NCBI RefSeq assembly: GCF_045446075.1
Contig: NZ_JBJJBQ010000002.1
Span: forward strand, 310,001-374,000
Direction: 5' to 3'
DNA length: 64,000 nt
Origin: Flavisericum labens
Lineage (GTDB): Bacteria; Bacteroidota; Bacteroidia; Flavobacteriales; Flavobacteriaceae
The notes beneath the pieces are model-generated. The model worked only from the letters and a program-made list of their open reading frames with translations, did no database searches and was not told the origin of the DNA. Positions 33,631 to 42,299 of this stretch are shown one piece after another. The stretch's first letter is position 1, and the number at the start of each line of letters is the position of its first letter. The position numbers and the translations under genes were made by a program.

Positions 33631-34269
33631 ATGGCATTTTTAAAAACACTTAAAACTCTAGTTTATCCTGTTACACTGTTAACAATTATTACGCTTTTTA
33701 GTATTGGTTTTAGTATACAAGCTATATATATCGGCCTTACTTATGAAAGCCCGGCCATCATCTATACATTCGTTGTAGTCCCTATTACTTTGTTTATTGT
33801 TGGTTTGTATGCTGTAGATAGAGTACTTGTTAAAAAGGTATCGTATTTCAAATTGATGATTGCAGAGCTTGCTATTATAACAGGTATAGTGCTGGGGGGA
33901 GATGTGTTGTTTGACTACGGTAATAGTTATCTCGATGTACGTGTTTCTACTCCTGAAGATTATATTTTGGTAATATTCGATGCAGATGAAAACTCTCTGG
34001 ATAGATTTAGTAAAAAAGGTCTGTTTGGAAAAGAACTCCTTGTGGAGGATTCCAACATCGTGCACTTGGGAAAATCAATGGTTTCAAAAAAAGATTTGCG
34101 TATTGTGCCTCCCGAGTCATGGATAGGGACTTATACAACTGAAGGGAAGTATGATCTTCAAGGAGATTCTATACATTACACGTACATGTTTAAAACAAAT
34201 TCCAATAATGATTATTTGCGTTCTTCCCAAGTTTATATTGATAGTTTAATAGTTGAGGAGTTGCATTAA
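33631..34269 (+). CDS. Hypothetical membrane protein with soluble C-terminal domain
   Basis: A 212-residue protein that I do not recognise. Three hydrophobic helices (about 10-32, 40-62, 74-92) are followed by a ~115-residue soluble domain rich in Asp, Ser and Tyr (starting near VRVSTPEDYILVIFDADENS) with no Cys. It lies alone between repeat elements A and B, as a single gene would in a cassette array. No clue to function beyond this context. Confidence 0.65.
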   Translation: MAFLKTLKTLVYPVTLLTIITLFSIGFSIQAIYIGLTYESPAIIYTFVVVPITLFIVGLYAVDRVLVKKVSYFKLMIAELAIITGIVLGGDVLFDYGNSYLDVRVSTPEDYILVIFDADENSLDRFSKKGLFGKELLVEDSNIVHLGKSMVSKKDLRIVPPESWIGTYTTEGKYDLQGDSIHYTYMFKTNSNNDYLRSSQVYIDSLIVEELH

Positions 34270-34316
34270 ACGTATCGAAAATACGATTCCTAAAAAAGAG
34301 GTTCTTTTTAAACTGA

Positions 34317-34527
34317 TGTACCCAACACCGCTGCCCGTATACAAGCTTAATGCCATGAGATTGCATAAGTTTAGCAAATTTTCTAAATATAAATAGCGTT
34401 ACGAATTTAATTTTTAGTAGGAAAAATCGACTTCTCATTCCTGTATTGTCCCGCTAGTTATCGGGATTGTATCAGTATCAATCGATAAAATGAATGGAGA
34501 CCACATTCTATCTTTATGTTGGGCACA
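34317..34527. repeat. Imperfect-palindrome intergenic element B (attC-like or MITE-like)
   Basis: Ends TGTACCCAAC / GTTGGGCACA are inverted with one mismatch; GTTGGGC fits the GTTRRRY core of integron attC sites. The core 34379-34426 is 42/47 identical by my count to element C (36077-36123). It also shares TTATCGGGATTG and ATCGATAAAAT with element A. It fills nearly the whole spacer between 33631-34269 and the haloperoxidase gene. Confidence 0.55.
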
Positions 34528-34575
34528 ATTTAAGTTTTACAATTTTCGTATATTTATGTATGAAAATTTCATACA

Positions 34576-35913
34576 ATGAAAAGTGTAATAAGTAATTCAA
34601 AAAACAAATTCATTGTCGTTGTAGTTAGCTTATTTATTCTTCAAAGTTGCTCCGAAAATATAAATAACGTTGATGATTATAATCCAGATTTAGCTGTTTC
34701 ATGGAATGAAAAAATAATGGAACTGGCTGTATCAGAAGATAATCTTCTCACCCTCAAAGGAGTAAGAGCTGCAGCTATGATGCATACAGCAATGCACGAC
34801 GCACTTAATAGTATAATTCCTAAATATGAATCTTATGCTTTTAAAGGAAAATACGAACAATCAAACCCTATTGTGGCAGCATCTTATGCTGCTTATGAAG
34901 TAACGGTCAGTCAGTATCCCGATGCAAAGGATATTCTAGAGCTTGAGCTAAATAATTGGTTAAAGACTATTACTGATAAAAAAGGTAAAAAAGCTGGAAA
35001 AAAAATAGGAGAAGAGGCTGCCAGAGCTGTTTTGACTTATCGTGCAGATGACAAATGGGATGGAGAAGCCGAATACGTTTGGCACCCAATGGCACCAGGC
35101 GTTTATGCAGAATTCAATGAACACAGTGGCACACCAGAAGGTTTTATCTTTGGTTCAGGATGGGCGAAAGCTAAACCCTTCCTACTACCAAAGCAGGATT
35201 ATTTTAGATCTCCGCCACCACCTGACATTAGTAGCAACCTTTATGCAAGCGCGTTTAATGAGGTAAAAGAAGTAGGAAGTTTTGAAAGTAAAACTAGAAC
35301 AAAAGACCAAGCTCATCTAGCAATGTGGTGGAAAGATTTTGTTGAAAAATCTCATAATCGTCTCACAAGACAATTGGTTAAAATTGAAAATTTAAATCTA
35401 TGGGAGGCAACAAGGGTATTTTCCTTGATGAATATGACAATTTATGATGCCTACGTTAATGTTTTTGATAATAAATTTCATTATAATCATTGGAGACCAT
35501 ATACTGCTATTAGATGGGCGGATAACGATGGGAATCCAAATACCAAATTAGATTCTGACTGGAATAATCTTCATAAACATACTTATGCATTTCCGTCTTA
35601 CCCTTCGGCACACGGGAGTGCGAGTAGTGCTGCAATGACTGTACTGGCCAACACCTTAGGAACTGGTAACAATTATGAATTTACAATGACAACAGAGGAA
35701 GTGGAAAGGGCAGGGCCATATTCGGAAAAAATAAAAATGATTCCCCCCACTCGTACATTCAAGAGTTTCAATGAAGCTGGATTGGAAGCAGCTATGTCAA
35801 GAGTTTATCTGGGCATCCATTTCAGATATGATTCAGAAGAAGGACATAAGTTAGGAAATAAAATAGGTGAATATGCAACTAAAAATTTCCTTAAACCAAT
35901 TACTAATTTATAA
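34576..35913 (+). CDS. Vanadium-haloperoxidase/PAP2-family lipoprotein
   Basis: A 445-residue lipoprotein (lipobox ending LFILQSC). It carries all three parts of the vanadate/phosphate site: K-x6-RP in KFHYNHWRPYTAIR (~residue 303), PSAH in FPSYPSAHGSASSAA (~342) and SR-x5-H-x3-D in SRVYLGIHFRYD (~407). The His of PSAH and of SR-x5-H are the acid-base and vanadate-binding residues in haloperoxidases. Whether it oxidises halides or is a phosphatase cannot be decided; bacterial lipoprotein members are often annotated vanadium-dependent haloperoxidase. It is a single gene between elements B and C. Confidence 0.88.
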   Translation: MKSVISNSKNKFIVVVVSLFILQSCSENINNVDDYNPDLAVSWNEKIMELAVSEDNLLTLKGVRAAAMMHTAMHDALNSIIPKYESYAFKGKYEQSNPIVAASYAAYEVTVSQYPDAKDILELELNNWLKTITDKKGKKAGKKIGEEAARAVLTYRADDKWDGEAEYVWHPMAPGVYAEFNEHSGTPEGFIFGSGWAKAKPFLLPKQDYFRSPPPPDISSNLYASAFNEVKEVGSFESKTRTKDQAHLAMWWKDFVEKSHNRLTRQLVKIENLNLWEATRVFSLMNMTIYDAYVNVFDNKFHYNHWRPYTAIRWADNDGNPNTKLDSDWNNLHKHTYAFPSYPSAHGSASSAAMTVLANTLGTGNNYEFTMTTEEVERAGPYSEKIKMIPPTRTFKSFNEAGLEAAMSRVYLGIHFRYDSEEGHKLGNKIGEYATKNFLKPITNL

Positions 35914-35918
35914 AAAAC

Positions 35919-36123
35919 TGTATCCAACTCCTGATATCTCCCGTCTGTGACTGGTGCAGTACAACTCAAGTTTAAAATACTCTAATCAAATTTAAGAGGG
36001 CCTATACAGAAAACCATTCGGTAAAACCGAATTGCGTGGAAAAACTCAAAAAAGGACTTTATTTACGCTTGTTTAATTTTCTAAATATTAGTAGCGCTAC
36101 GTATTTTATTTTTAGTAGGAAAA
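35919..36123. repeat. Intergenic element C, left part, possibly interrupted
   Basis: TGTATCCAAC (35919-35928) right after the haloperoxidase stop matches the start of element B at 9 of 10 bases. The shared core follows at 36077-36123 (containing GTAGCGCTACG). No matching right end lies before the T9SS gene; the sequence TTCTATCTTTAAGTAAGTTG at ~37915-37933, ending in GTTGGGT, beyond that gene looks like it. The remainder of the spacer to 36254 has no gene. Confidence 0.4.
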
Positions 36124-36254
36124 TTAAACAGATATACTACTGGTCATTCCTTTTTATTTAGGGTCTGCACTAGACCATATACCATTATTCAACCACAAGT
36201 AGTCTCAGGTAGAAAATTTAAAAACAACCATTACTTAACTTCATTAAAAGAGTT

Positions 36255-37688
36255 CTAATAAATGATTACTTTTTTAATGGTACTACCTGAATTCGTTTTG
36301 ATTTCCACACTGTATAACCCTTTAGACAAATTAGCTGTTTTTACCAAGGTTTTATTGGTTGAAATTAAATGTTGGCCCAAACTATTATAGATATTTAACT
36401 CAAGTAATTCTATTCCTTCAGCTAAATCTATATTAAATTCATTTTTTACGGGGTTAGGATATATTTTTGACTGCGATAAAACATTGTATTCTGTTGATAA
36501 AACTCCGCTCAAATCAAACACTCTAGCCTGGCCAGTAAACGACCCATTTGAGTCATTGCCAACCTCCCCAATAGCGACAAATGAGCCATCGGAAGAAAGG
36601 CTAAGGCTAGTACCCGATAGATCACCAGCAGATTCCCCGTTAATATCAGAACCAATAGAGGTCCAAACCCCTGAGATATTCTTATAGACTTTAGTATAGC
36701 CTGTTCTAGAGTTGTGAGATATGGAACCAACAGCCAAAACAGACCCATTGGATGATAGGCTTATACTAGTGCCCAATCCATCATTAGGCGCTTCTCCTTC
36801 TATTTCTGAGCCTATCTGCACCCAATTTCCCTCTTGATACTCAAATACTCTGACATGGCCAGAATCCGAGCCACTTGTACCATTATGATTGGGAGCTCCA
36901 ACAGCTATAACAGTACCGGACCCCGAAAGGCTTATTCGGTTAAATCGGTCATCATTGTTTTCCCCAACAAGATCATTGCCCAACTGTGCCCAATCTGTAC
37001 TTTGAAATTGAAACACTTTTACTTGACCTGTTGCTGCATTATGGCCTCTGGCAGCAACCGCTACAATGGAACCATCAGATGATATATCCACCTGATACCC
37101 AAATTGGTCTCCAGCGTTATCTCCATAAAGGTCACCTCCAATTTTTGTCCAAGTGCCTCCCTGATTTTCATAGACTTTAACATAACCCCTTCCTGAACTA
37201 TAATTATAAGCTCCAACAGCTAAAAAATTACCTTCAGAGGATATATCTACACTTTCACCCAATATCGCATTGAAATCAGTACCATCAAAACGACCAATCT
37301 CTACCCAAGTTCCTCCTTGATTTTCAAGGATCCGTACATAACCCAAATAAGAATTTCCAGCGGGAGCACCAACAGCTAAAATAGAACCATCTGCTGATAG
37401 GCTTAAACTTGTTCCTAATTGATGTTGTTCATCATCCCCAATAATATCAGACCCTATTTGTGTCCAGGTCCCCCCTTGATTCTCATAGACTCTGGCAGCT
37501 CCAGAAAAATTGTTGAAACCCTCGCCTCCTATGGCCAATGTAGAACCATTCTCAGAGAGAGAAACAGACCTGCCATAATTATCATTGGATGCAGTGCCTT
37601 CAATGCTCGAATCAACAAGCACTTGACTAAAGGTAATTAAAGGTAAAATTAAAATTGAGGCAATCAGATAATGTAAAAGTGTTCTCAT
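36255..37688 (-). CDS. Secreted FG-GAP-like repeat protein with T9SS type A sorting domain
   Basis: A 477-residue protein: signal peptide, then about eight ~50-residue repeats of the form VSLSENGSTLAIGGEG ... ARVYENQGGTWTQIGSDI, which predict a beta-propeller (FG-GAP-like), and a C-terminal type A T9SS domain starting YPNPVKNEFNID and ending TIKKVIIY. It should be exported to the surface or medium by T9SS. Its strand is opposite to the neighbouring haloperoxidase and it may have split element C. Ligand or substrate unknown. Confidence 0.88.
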   Translation of the reverse strand: MRTLLHYLIASILILPLITFSQVLVDSSIEGTASNDNYGRSVSLSENGSTLAIGGEGFNNFSGAARVYENQGGTWTQIGSDIIGDDEQHQLGTSLSLSADGSILAVGAPAGNSYLGYVRILENQGGTWVEIGRFDGTDFNAILGESVDISSEGNFLAVGAYNYSSGRGYVKVYENQGGTWTKIGGDLYGDNAGDQFGYQVDISSDGSIVAVAARGHNAATGQVKVFQFQSTDWAQLGNDLVGENNDDRFNRISLSGSGTVIAVGAPNHNGTSGSDSGHVRVFEYQEGNWVQIGSEIEGEAPNDGLGTSISLSSNGSVLAVGSISHNSRTGYTKVYKNISGVWTSIGSDINGESAGDLSGTSLSLSSDGSFVAIGEVGNDSNGSFTGQARVFDLSGVLSTEYNVLSQSKIYPNPVKNEFNIDLAEGIELLELNIYNSLGQHLISTNKTLVKTANLSKGLYSVEIKTNSGSTIKKVIIY

Positions 37689-37911
37689 AATTTAAGATTT
37701 AATTTCTCTTAATTTATGAAATTTAATTCAAATAGCTGATAATTAAATGTTTAAATAATATAACAATAAACCGTATTCCAGATTAAACCCTTTTAAATAA
37801 AACCAAAGGGGTGTATAAGGATTGAAAAACAAAATACCATTATCCAACTACCGGGTAAAAATAATTGCTTGGTTTTAACCTTCTTTGAAAATCCTGATGA
37901 TTTTCCATTGT

Positions 37912-37940
37912 TCGTTCTATCTTTAAGTAAGTTGGGTGTT
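37912..37940. repeat. Right-end-like fragment of an intergenic element
   Basis: TTCTATCTTTAAGTAAGTTG followed by GGT resembles the right end of element B (TTCTATCTTTATGTTGGGC). GTTGGGT fits GTTRRRY and could pair with ATCCAAC at 35922-35928. The 340-bp spacer (37689-38032) shows otherwise only the terminator below. Confidence 0.35.
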
Positions 37941-37994
37941 CGTACACGCAATTAATCTTTCAAAACTCGATAAGCATGAATCAAAAAAAAACAC

Positions 37995-38026
37995 AAAAAC
38001 GCCCAATCTAAATCGGGCGTTTTTTT
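37995..38026 (-). terminator. Terminator of the lipoprotein gene at 38033-39211
   Basis: Stem AACGCCC...GGGCGTT with T tracts on both strands, 7 bp past the minus-strand stop codon; works at least for the minus strand. Confidence 0.75.
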
Positions 38027-38032
38027 TATTTT

Positions 38033-39211
38033 CTAATTCAAAGAATATGAATTCATAATGTTTTTCAGTTGGAGTTTCAGGTCTTCTCCAGAGTCATAAA
38101 TCATTTGCTCTTCGGTAGGGAAGGGCACAGCACGACGTTGTAAAAAGGGCAATAGGGTGGTTTCCAAAGCACGGCGGTCGCCACGGGCATCGGCATAAAT
38201 ATGCTCAAACACAAACTCGCTATCCACCGGGAAAGCATCAGTAAGTTGTTTGGTGTTTAAGTTATAGTATTCCACATTTCCGGTAACCTGTACGGCCTTA
38301 AATTGCGTAAATTCGTAAAACTCGCAACGTACGGTTTTTAGGTTGTCAATTTCAATGGCGTTACCCAAGCTATCTTTTACTTGGTTGCCACGCTCATCCA
38401 ACAACAATTTTTTGCCATCAACAATTTGCTTCTCCTTGATGATTTGGCGTTCCTTTACTTGCTCTGGCGAGGTGTTTATTTCACGCAGGTTAACACGCAT
38501 GTTATAATCGTAATTAACCTCTTTTGTTGGGTTGTTGTGGTACACCGTCCAAAGGTTGTTTAATCCATAAGTGCTGAAGTTCAATAAATCTGTTTCCAAA
38601 CGTTGTGGAATCACTTTTTGGGTGTCGTTAATCATTTCAACCAAAACAAAGTCAGTCCCATTTTGGTGGGCCACTTCCATAAGTTGGCGTACATCTTTGT
38701 AATTGGGGTTGATGTTTTCAATCTCTTGAAATTGCTCGTAGGCCGCTCTAAAATCGAATTTGTTGTTAGATTTTAAAAGGGCTACAGCGTTGATGTATAT
38801 TTGTTCTGAAGCACTGTTTTTGGCAGCGATGATATCGTTATGATAATTAGAGAAATTAAAACGCATCTCTTGGCCATCAACGTAAAGCGGTAAAATGGGC
38901 TTGATACGCTCCTGCCTGTTATCCAAATCTACATAAGCATCATAAATACGGATGTAGTTTTCGGGGTTGCTGTCTCTTTTTAAGAATGCGATGTTATCTA
39001 AATCACGTGCCGTTGCTTTGCTATAGGCTTCCTGTAGCATGACGATAAAATCGTTTTTGCCTTTTTTGTCTTTGTTGGTACGCAGTTTTCCTAAGGCATA
39101 AGAAATAGCTTGGTCGTAATTGCCAACACTAACGGCTTTTTCTATTTGTTTGCTGGTGCTGCAAGAAAGCACGGTAAGTATTACTAAGCTGAAAAGTAAA
39201 AGTTTTTTCAT
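38033..39211 (-). CDS. Uncharacterised lipoprotein with TPR-like helical region
   Basis: A 392-residue lipoprotein (lipobox TVLSCSTSKQ). Residues ~20-190 are helical and TPR-like (SVGNYDQAISYALGKLRTNK; AAYEQFQEIENINPNYKDVR), followed by a mixed alpha/beta domain containing VLVEMINDTQKVIPQRLETD. I do not recognise a named family; similar proteins are common in Flavobacteriia. Faces the periplasm or sits at the outer membrane. No operon partners. Confidence 0.75.
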   Translation of the reverse strand: MKKLLLFSLVILTVLSCSTSKQIEKAVSVGNYDQAISYALGKLRTNKDKKGKNDFIVMLQEAYSKATARDLDNIAFLKRDSNPENYIRIYDAYVDLDNRQERIKPILPLYVDGQEMRFNFSNYHNDIIAAKNSASEQIYINAVALLKSNNKFDFRAAYEQFQEIENINPNYKDVRQLMEVAHQNGTDFVLVEMINDTQKVIPQRLETDLLNFSTYGLNNLWTVYHNNPTKEVNYDYNMRVNLREINTSPEQVKERQIIKEKQIVDGKKLLLDERGNQVKDSLGNAIEIDNLKTVRCEFYEFTQFKAVQVTGNVEYYNLNTKQLTDAFPVDSEFVFEHIYADARGDRRALETTLLPFLQRRAVPFPTEEQMIYDSGEDLKLQLKNIMNSYSLN

Positions 39212-39335
39212 CGGTTATAAGTTTAGGTTTATTTGGGTACCATTTCAATTTTGATGCCAAAATAAACAAATAACCGATTAAAAACAAATAAATCCGATTA
39301 AATGAGTAAATATTTTATGTTTTGTAAATTTAAGA

Positions 39336-40619
39336 TTACTTTTTGCTAAAAATGGGAAGTAATTTAGTAGATACTTCACCAAAACCAATACGGGTTCCAT
39401 CGTTTTCGCAATAGCCACGCATAATAACCGTGTCGTTATCGTTTATGAATTTGCGTTCGCTGCCGTCTTTTAGTTTAATGGGTTTTTCGCCTTTCCAGGT
39501 CAGTTCCAACATAGAGCCGTAGCTGTCTTCAGTCGGACCAGAAATAGTACCGCTACCCATCATATCGCCTGAATTTACTGGGCATCCGTTAACCGTATGG
39601 TGTGCCAGTTGTTGTACCATATTCCAATACAGGTGCTTAAAATTACTTTTGCTTACCACGGTTTCTTTCGCACCGTTCGGCTGAATGGATACTTCTAAAT
39701 TAATATCGTAACTTTTTTTGCCTTTGTATTTTAGATAATCCAATTGCGGCTTAAGTGGTTTTGGTCCGGTTACGCGGAAAGGTTCCAAAGCATCTAAAGT
39801 GACAATCCACGGTGAAATGGAGGTCGCAAAACTTTTTGCCAAAAACGGGCCCAGTGGCACGTATTCCCACTTTTGGATGTCGCGGGCGCTCCAATCGTTC
39901 ATCAATACCAAACCGAAAATATATTCTTCAGCTTCGTTAATGGGAATGGATTCACCCAAATCGTTCGCATCGGTAGTAATAAAGGCCATTTCCAATTCAA
40001 AATCTACCAACCTACTTGGGCCAAATACTGGTTCGGTAGCGCCATTGGGTAAAGCTTGACCTTGTGGGCGGCGTACTGGAATTCCAGAAGGAATGATGGA
40101 CGAGCTTCTGCCGTGATACCCCACGGGAATGTGCAGCCAATTGGGCAACAGTGCGTTTTCTGAATCTCTAAACATGCTGCCAACATTGGTGGCGTGCTCT
40201 ATACTCGAGTAAAAATCGGTATAATCGCCAATTTGAACCGGTAATTGCATTTCTATTTCATCCAATCGAAACAGCACCGTTTGCTTATGGCTTTTGTTAT
40301 TTTTTAAGGTTTCGTTGTTGCTATCGAATATTTCTGCAATGCGATTTCTAACGGCACGCCATGTTTTTCTGCCGTCAGCAATAAAATCATTAAGCGTGTC
40401 TTGCAGAAAAATATCGTCGGTAAGTGCAATGCCATCAAAGTACCCCAATTGGTGCAGTGCCCCCAAATCTATGGCGGTATCACCAATACGCGTACCAATC
40501 GTAATAATATCGTCGCGCGTAAGAAACACCCCAAAAGGAATGTTTTGAATCGGGAAATCGGAGTTTTTGTCAACGTGTAGCCACGAAGTTCTATCTGGGT
40601 TGTTAGCGGATAATGGCAT
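39336..40619 (-). CDS. fahA: Fumarylacetoacetase
   Basis: A 427-residue protein with the N-terminal FAA domain (FPIQNIPFGVFL) and the catalytic FAH domain holding VDFELEMAFITT (Asp/Glu metal ligands), NDWSARDIQKWEYVPLGPF, GDMMGSGTISGPTEDSYGS. It hydrolyses fumarylacetoacetate to fumarate and acetoacetate at the end of tyrosine breakdown. Length fits eukaryotic-type fumarylacetoacetases. It is divergent from glyA. Confidence 0.95.
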   Translation of the reverse strand: MPLSANNPDRTSWLHVDKNSDFPIQNIPFGVFLTRDDIITIGTRIGDTAIDLGALHQLGYFDGIALTDDIFLQDTLNDFIADGRKTWRAVRNRIAEIFDSNNETLKNNKSHKQTVLFRLDEIEMQLPVQIGDYTDFYSSIEHATNVGSMFRDSENALLPNWLHIPVGYHGRSSSIIPSGIPVRRPQGQALPNGATEPVFGPSRLVDFELEMAFITTDANDLGESIPINEAEEYIFGLVLMNDWSARDIQKWEYVPLGPFLAKSFATSISPWIVTLDALEPFRVTGPKPLKPQLDYLKYKGKKSYDINLEVSIQPNGAKETVVSKSNFKHLYWNMVQQLAHHTVNGCPVNSGDMMGSGTISGPTEDSYGSMLELTWKGEKPIKLKDGSERKFINDNDTVIMRGYCENDGTRIGFGEVSTKLLPIFSKK

Positions 40620-40769
40620 GACTTTATAAGTTTTATTAGAGTTTGTTATTTATTGTAATCTAATCAAACCTACATAATTTTTTTATTTTAAATTAAAAAA
40701 ACACAAAAAATATGATGTGCATGTAATCGTTAATAACCCGGTTAAAAACTTCACACTAAATGCACATTT

Positions 40770-40804
40770 TTTGGTGGCGTTAAGTAATCTATTTGTTATT
40801 TTTG
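40770..40804 (+). promoter_or_regulatory. Promoter of glyA
   Basis: TTTG (40770-40773), 23-bp spacer, TATTTTTG (40797-40804), a good Bacteroidota TTTG/TAnnTTTG pair. Transcription would start near 40811, which rules out the upstream in-frame ATG (40717) and supports the start at 40834. Confidence 0.55.
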
Positions 40805-40833
40805 CCGAATATTTAACTAGAACATCATTTTAT

Positions 40834-42105
40834 ATGCAACGCGACGAACAAATTTTTGAACTTATACAAGCCGAAAAAGAGCGCCAATTACATGGTATTG
40901 AACTGATTGCTTCAGAGAATTTTGTAAGCGAACAAGTTATGGAAGCTGCCGGATCGGTATTAACTAATAAATATGCAGAGGGTTACCCTGGAAAACGCTA
41001 TTATGGCGGTTGTGAAGTGGTTGATGAGGTAGAACAAATAGCCATTGATAGAGCAAAAACATTGTTCGGTGCGGCTTACGTTAATGTACAGCCACACTCT
41101 GGTAGTCAGGCTAATACGGCGGTTTACCATGCGTGTTTAAAGCCAGGCGATAAAATTTTAGGCTTCGACCTTTCGCACGGTGGGCATTTAACGCACGGTT
41201 CGCCAGTAAATTTTTCTGGTAAATTATACAACCCTGTTTTTTATGGTGTTGAGCAAGAAACAGGTGTTTTAAACTACGATAAAATTCAAGAGATTGCCAC
41301 TAAAGAGCAACCTAAATTAATCATTGCTGGTGCTTCTGCTTATTCTCGTGATATCGATTTTAAGCGTTTTAGAGAAATAGCTGATAGCGTTGGAGCTATT
41401 TTGTTAGCCGATATATCGCATCCTGCTGGTTTGATTGCCAAAGGTATATTAAACGACCCACTTCCGCACTGTCACGTTGTAACGACCACAACGCATAAAA
41501 CATTGCGTGGTCCAAGAGGTGGAATGATTATGATGGGGCAGGATTTTGAAAACCCTTTCGGAATAAAATTGAAAAACGGAAACTTACGTAAAATGTCGTC
41601 TTTATTGGACTCTGCTGTATTCCCTGGAAATCAAGGAGGTCCATTAGAGCATATTATTGCGGCCAAAGCTATTGCTTTCGGAGAAGCGTTAACAGACAAC
41701 TTTTTAAACTACCAGTTGCAGGTTAAGAAAAATGCCAGCAAAATGGCAGATGCCTTGGTTGAAAAAGGATACAACATTATTTCTGGTGGAACCGATAACC
41801 ACTGTATGCTGATTGATTTGCGTAACAAGAACCTTTCTGGGAAAGATGCTGAGCAAGCCTTGGTTAAAGCCGATATTACGGTGAATAAGAATATGGTGCC
41901 TTTTGATGATAAGTCGCCATTTGTAACCTCGGGTATCCGTTTGGGTGTTGCTGCAGTAACGACGCGTGGATTAAAAGAAGACGATATGCTAGCTATTGTT
42001 GAATTGTTGGATGAAGTGATTACCAATTTTGAAGACGATACCACTTTAGAAGCAGTAAAAGTGAAAGTAAACGCTATGATGAAAGGTAAGCCTTTGTTTG
42101 TATAG
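40834..42105 (+). CDS. glyA: Serine hydroxymethyltransferase
   Basis: A 423-residue PLP enzyme when started at ATG 40834 (MQRDEQIFELIQAEKERQ), the family's usual start; the frame is open 39 codons further up but includes the promoter. Visible: GIELIASENFVS, EGYPGKRYYGGCE, LSHGGHLTHGS and the PLP lysine in VTTTTHKTLRGPRGG. It interconverts serine and glycine with tetrahydrofolate. A repeat element and terminator follow. Confidence 0.96.
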   Translation: MQRDEQIFELIQAEKERQLHGIELIASENFVSEQVMEAAGSVLTNKYAEGYPGKRYYGGCEVVDEVEQIAIDRAKTLFGAAYVNVQPHSGSQANTAVYHACLKPGDKILGFDLSHGGHLTHGSPVNFSGKLYNPVFYGVEQETGVLNYDKIQEIATKEQPKLIIAGASAYSRDIDFKRFREIADSVGAILLADISHPAGLIAKGILNDPLPHCHVVTTTTHKTLRGPRGGMIMMGQDFENPFGIKLKNGNLRKMSSLLDSAVFPGNQGGPLEHIIAAKAIAFGEALTDNFLNYQLQVKKNASKMADALVEKGYNIISGGTDNHCMLIDLRNKNLSGKDAEQALVKADITVNKNMVPFDDKSPFVTSGIRLGVAAVTTRGLKEDDMLAIVELLDEVITNFEDDTTLEAVKVKVNAMMKGKPLFV

Positions 42106-42111
42106 AGTGTC

Positions 42112-42190
42112 GTCATGTTGAACTTGGTTCAGCATCGCATAATTCAGCATCACATAATATAGAGAGAACCTGAAACAAGTTCAGGTTGAC
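42112..42190. repeat. REP-like inverted repeat after glyA
   Basis: Arms GTCATGTTGAACTTGGTTCAG (split here as GTCATGTTGAACTTGG plus TTCAG) and CTGAAACAAGTTCAGG plus TTGAC pair at 17 of 21 positions around a 37-nt centre. This looks like the palindromic intergenic element seen in many flavobacterial genomes (from memory). Confidence 0.55.
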
Positions 42191-42195
42191 AATAA

Positions 42196-42224
42196 AAAAT
42201 CCCGTCAAGTAGCGGGATTTTTTG
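42196..42224 (+). terminator. Intrinsic terminator of glyA
   Basis: 9-bp stem AAAATCCCG / CGGGATTTT, 8-nt loop, T run. Confidence 0.8.
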
Positions 42225-42299
42225 TTTTTAATTGTAAAGTAATTTATTTAAATATTGATTATCATAAATAGAAGATTTTGATGATGATTTTAGTTGCAA

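Noticed and set aside
22930..35955. Shared string CCCGTCTGTGAC in two spacers (near 22937 and 35939) as ends of a mobile element
   Set aside because: The match is about 12-16 bp with no inverted ends or transposase between; chance or a common decayed repeat is as likely.
40717..40833. 39-codon N-terminal extension of glyA
   Set aside because: It would overlap the TTTG/TATTTTTG promoter, and the standard SHMT N-terminus begins at 40834.
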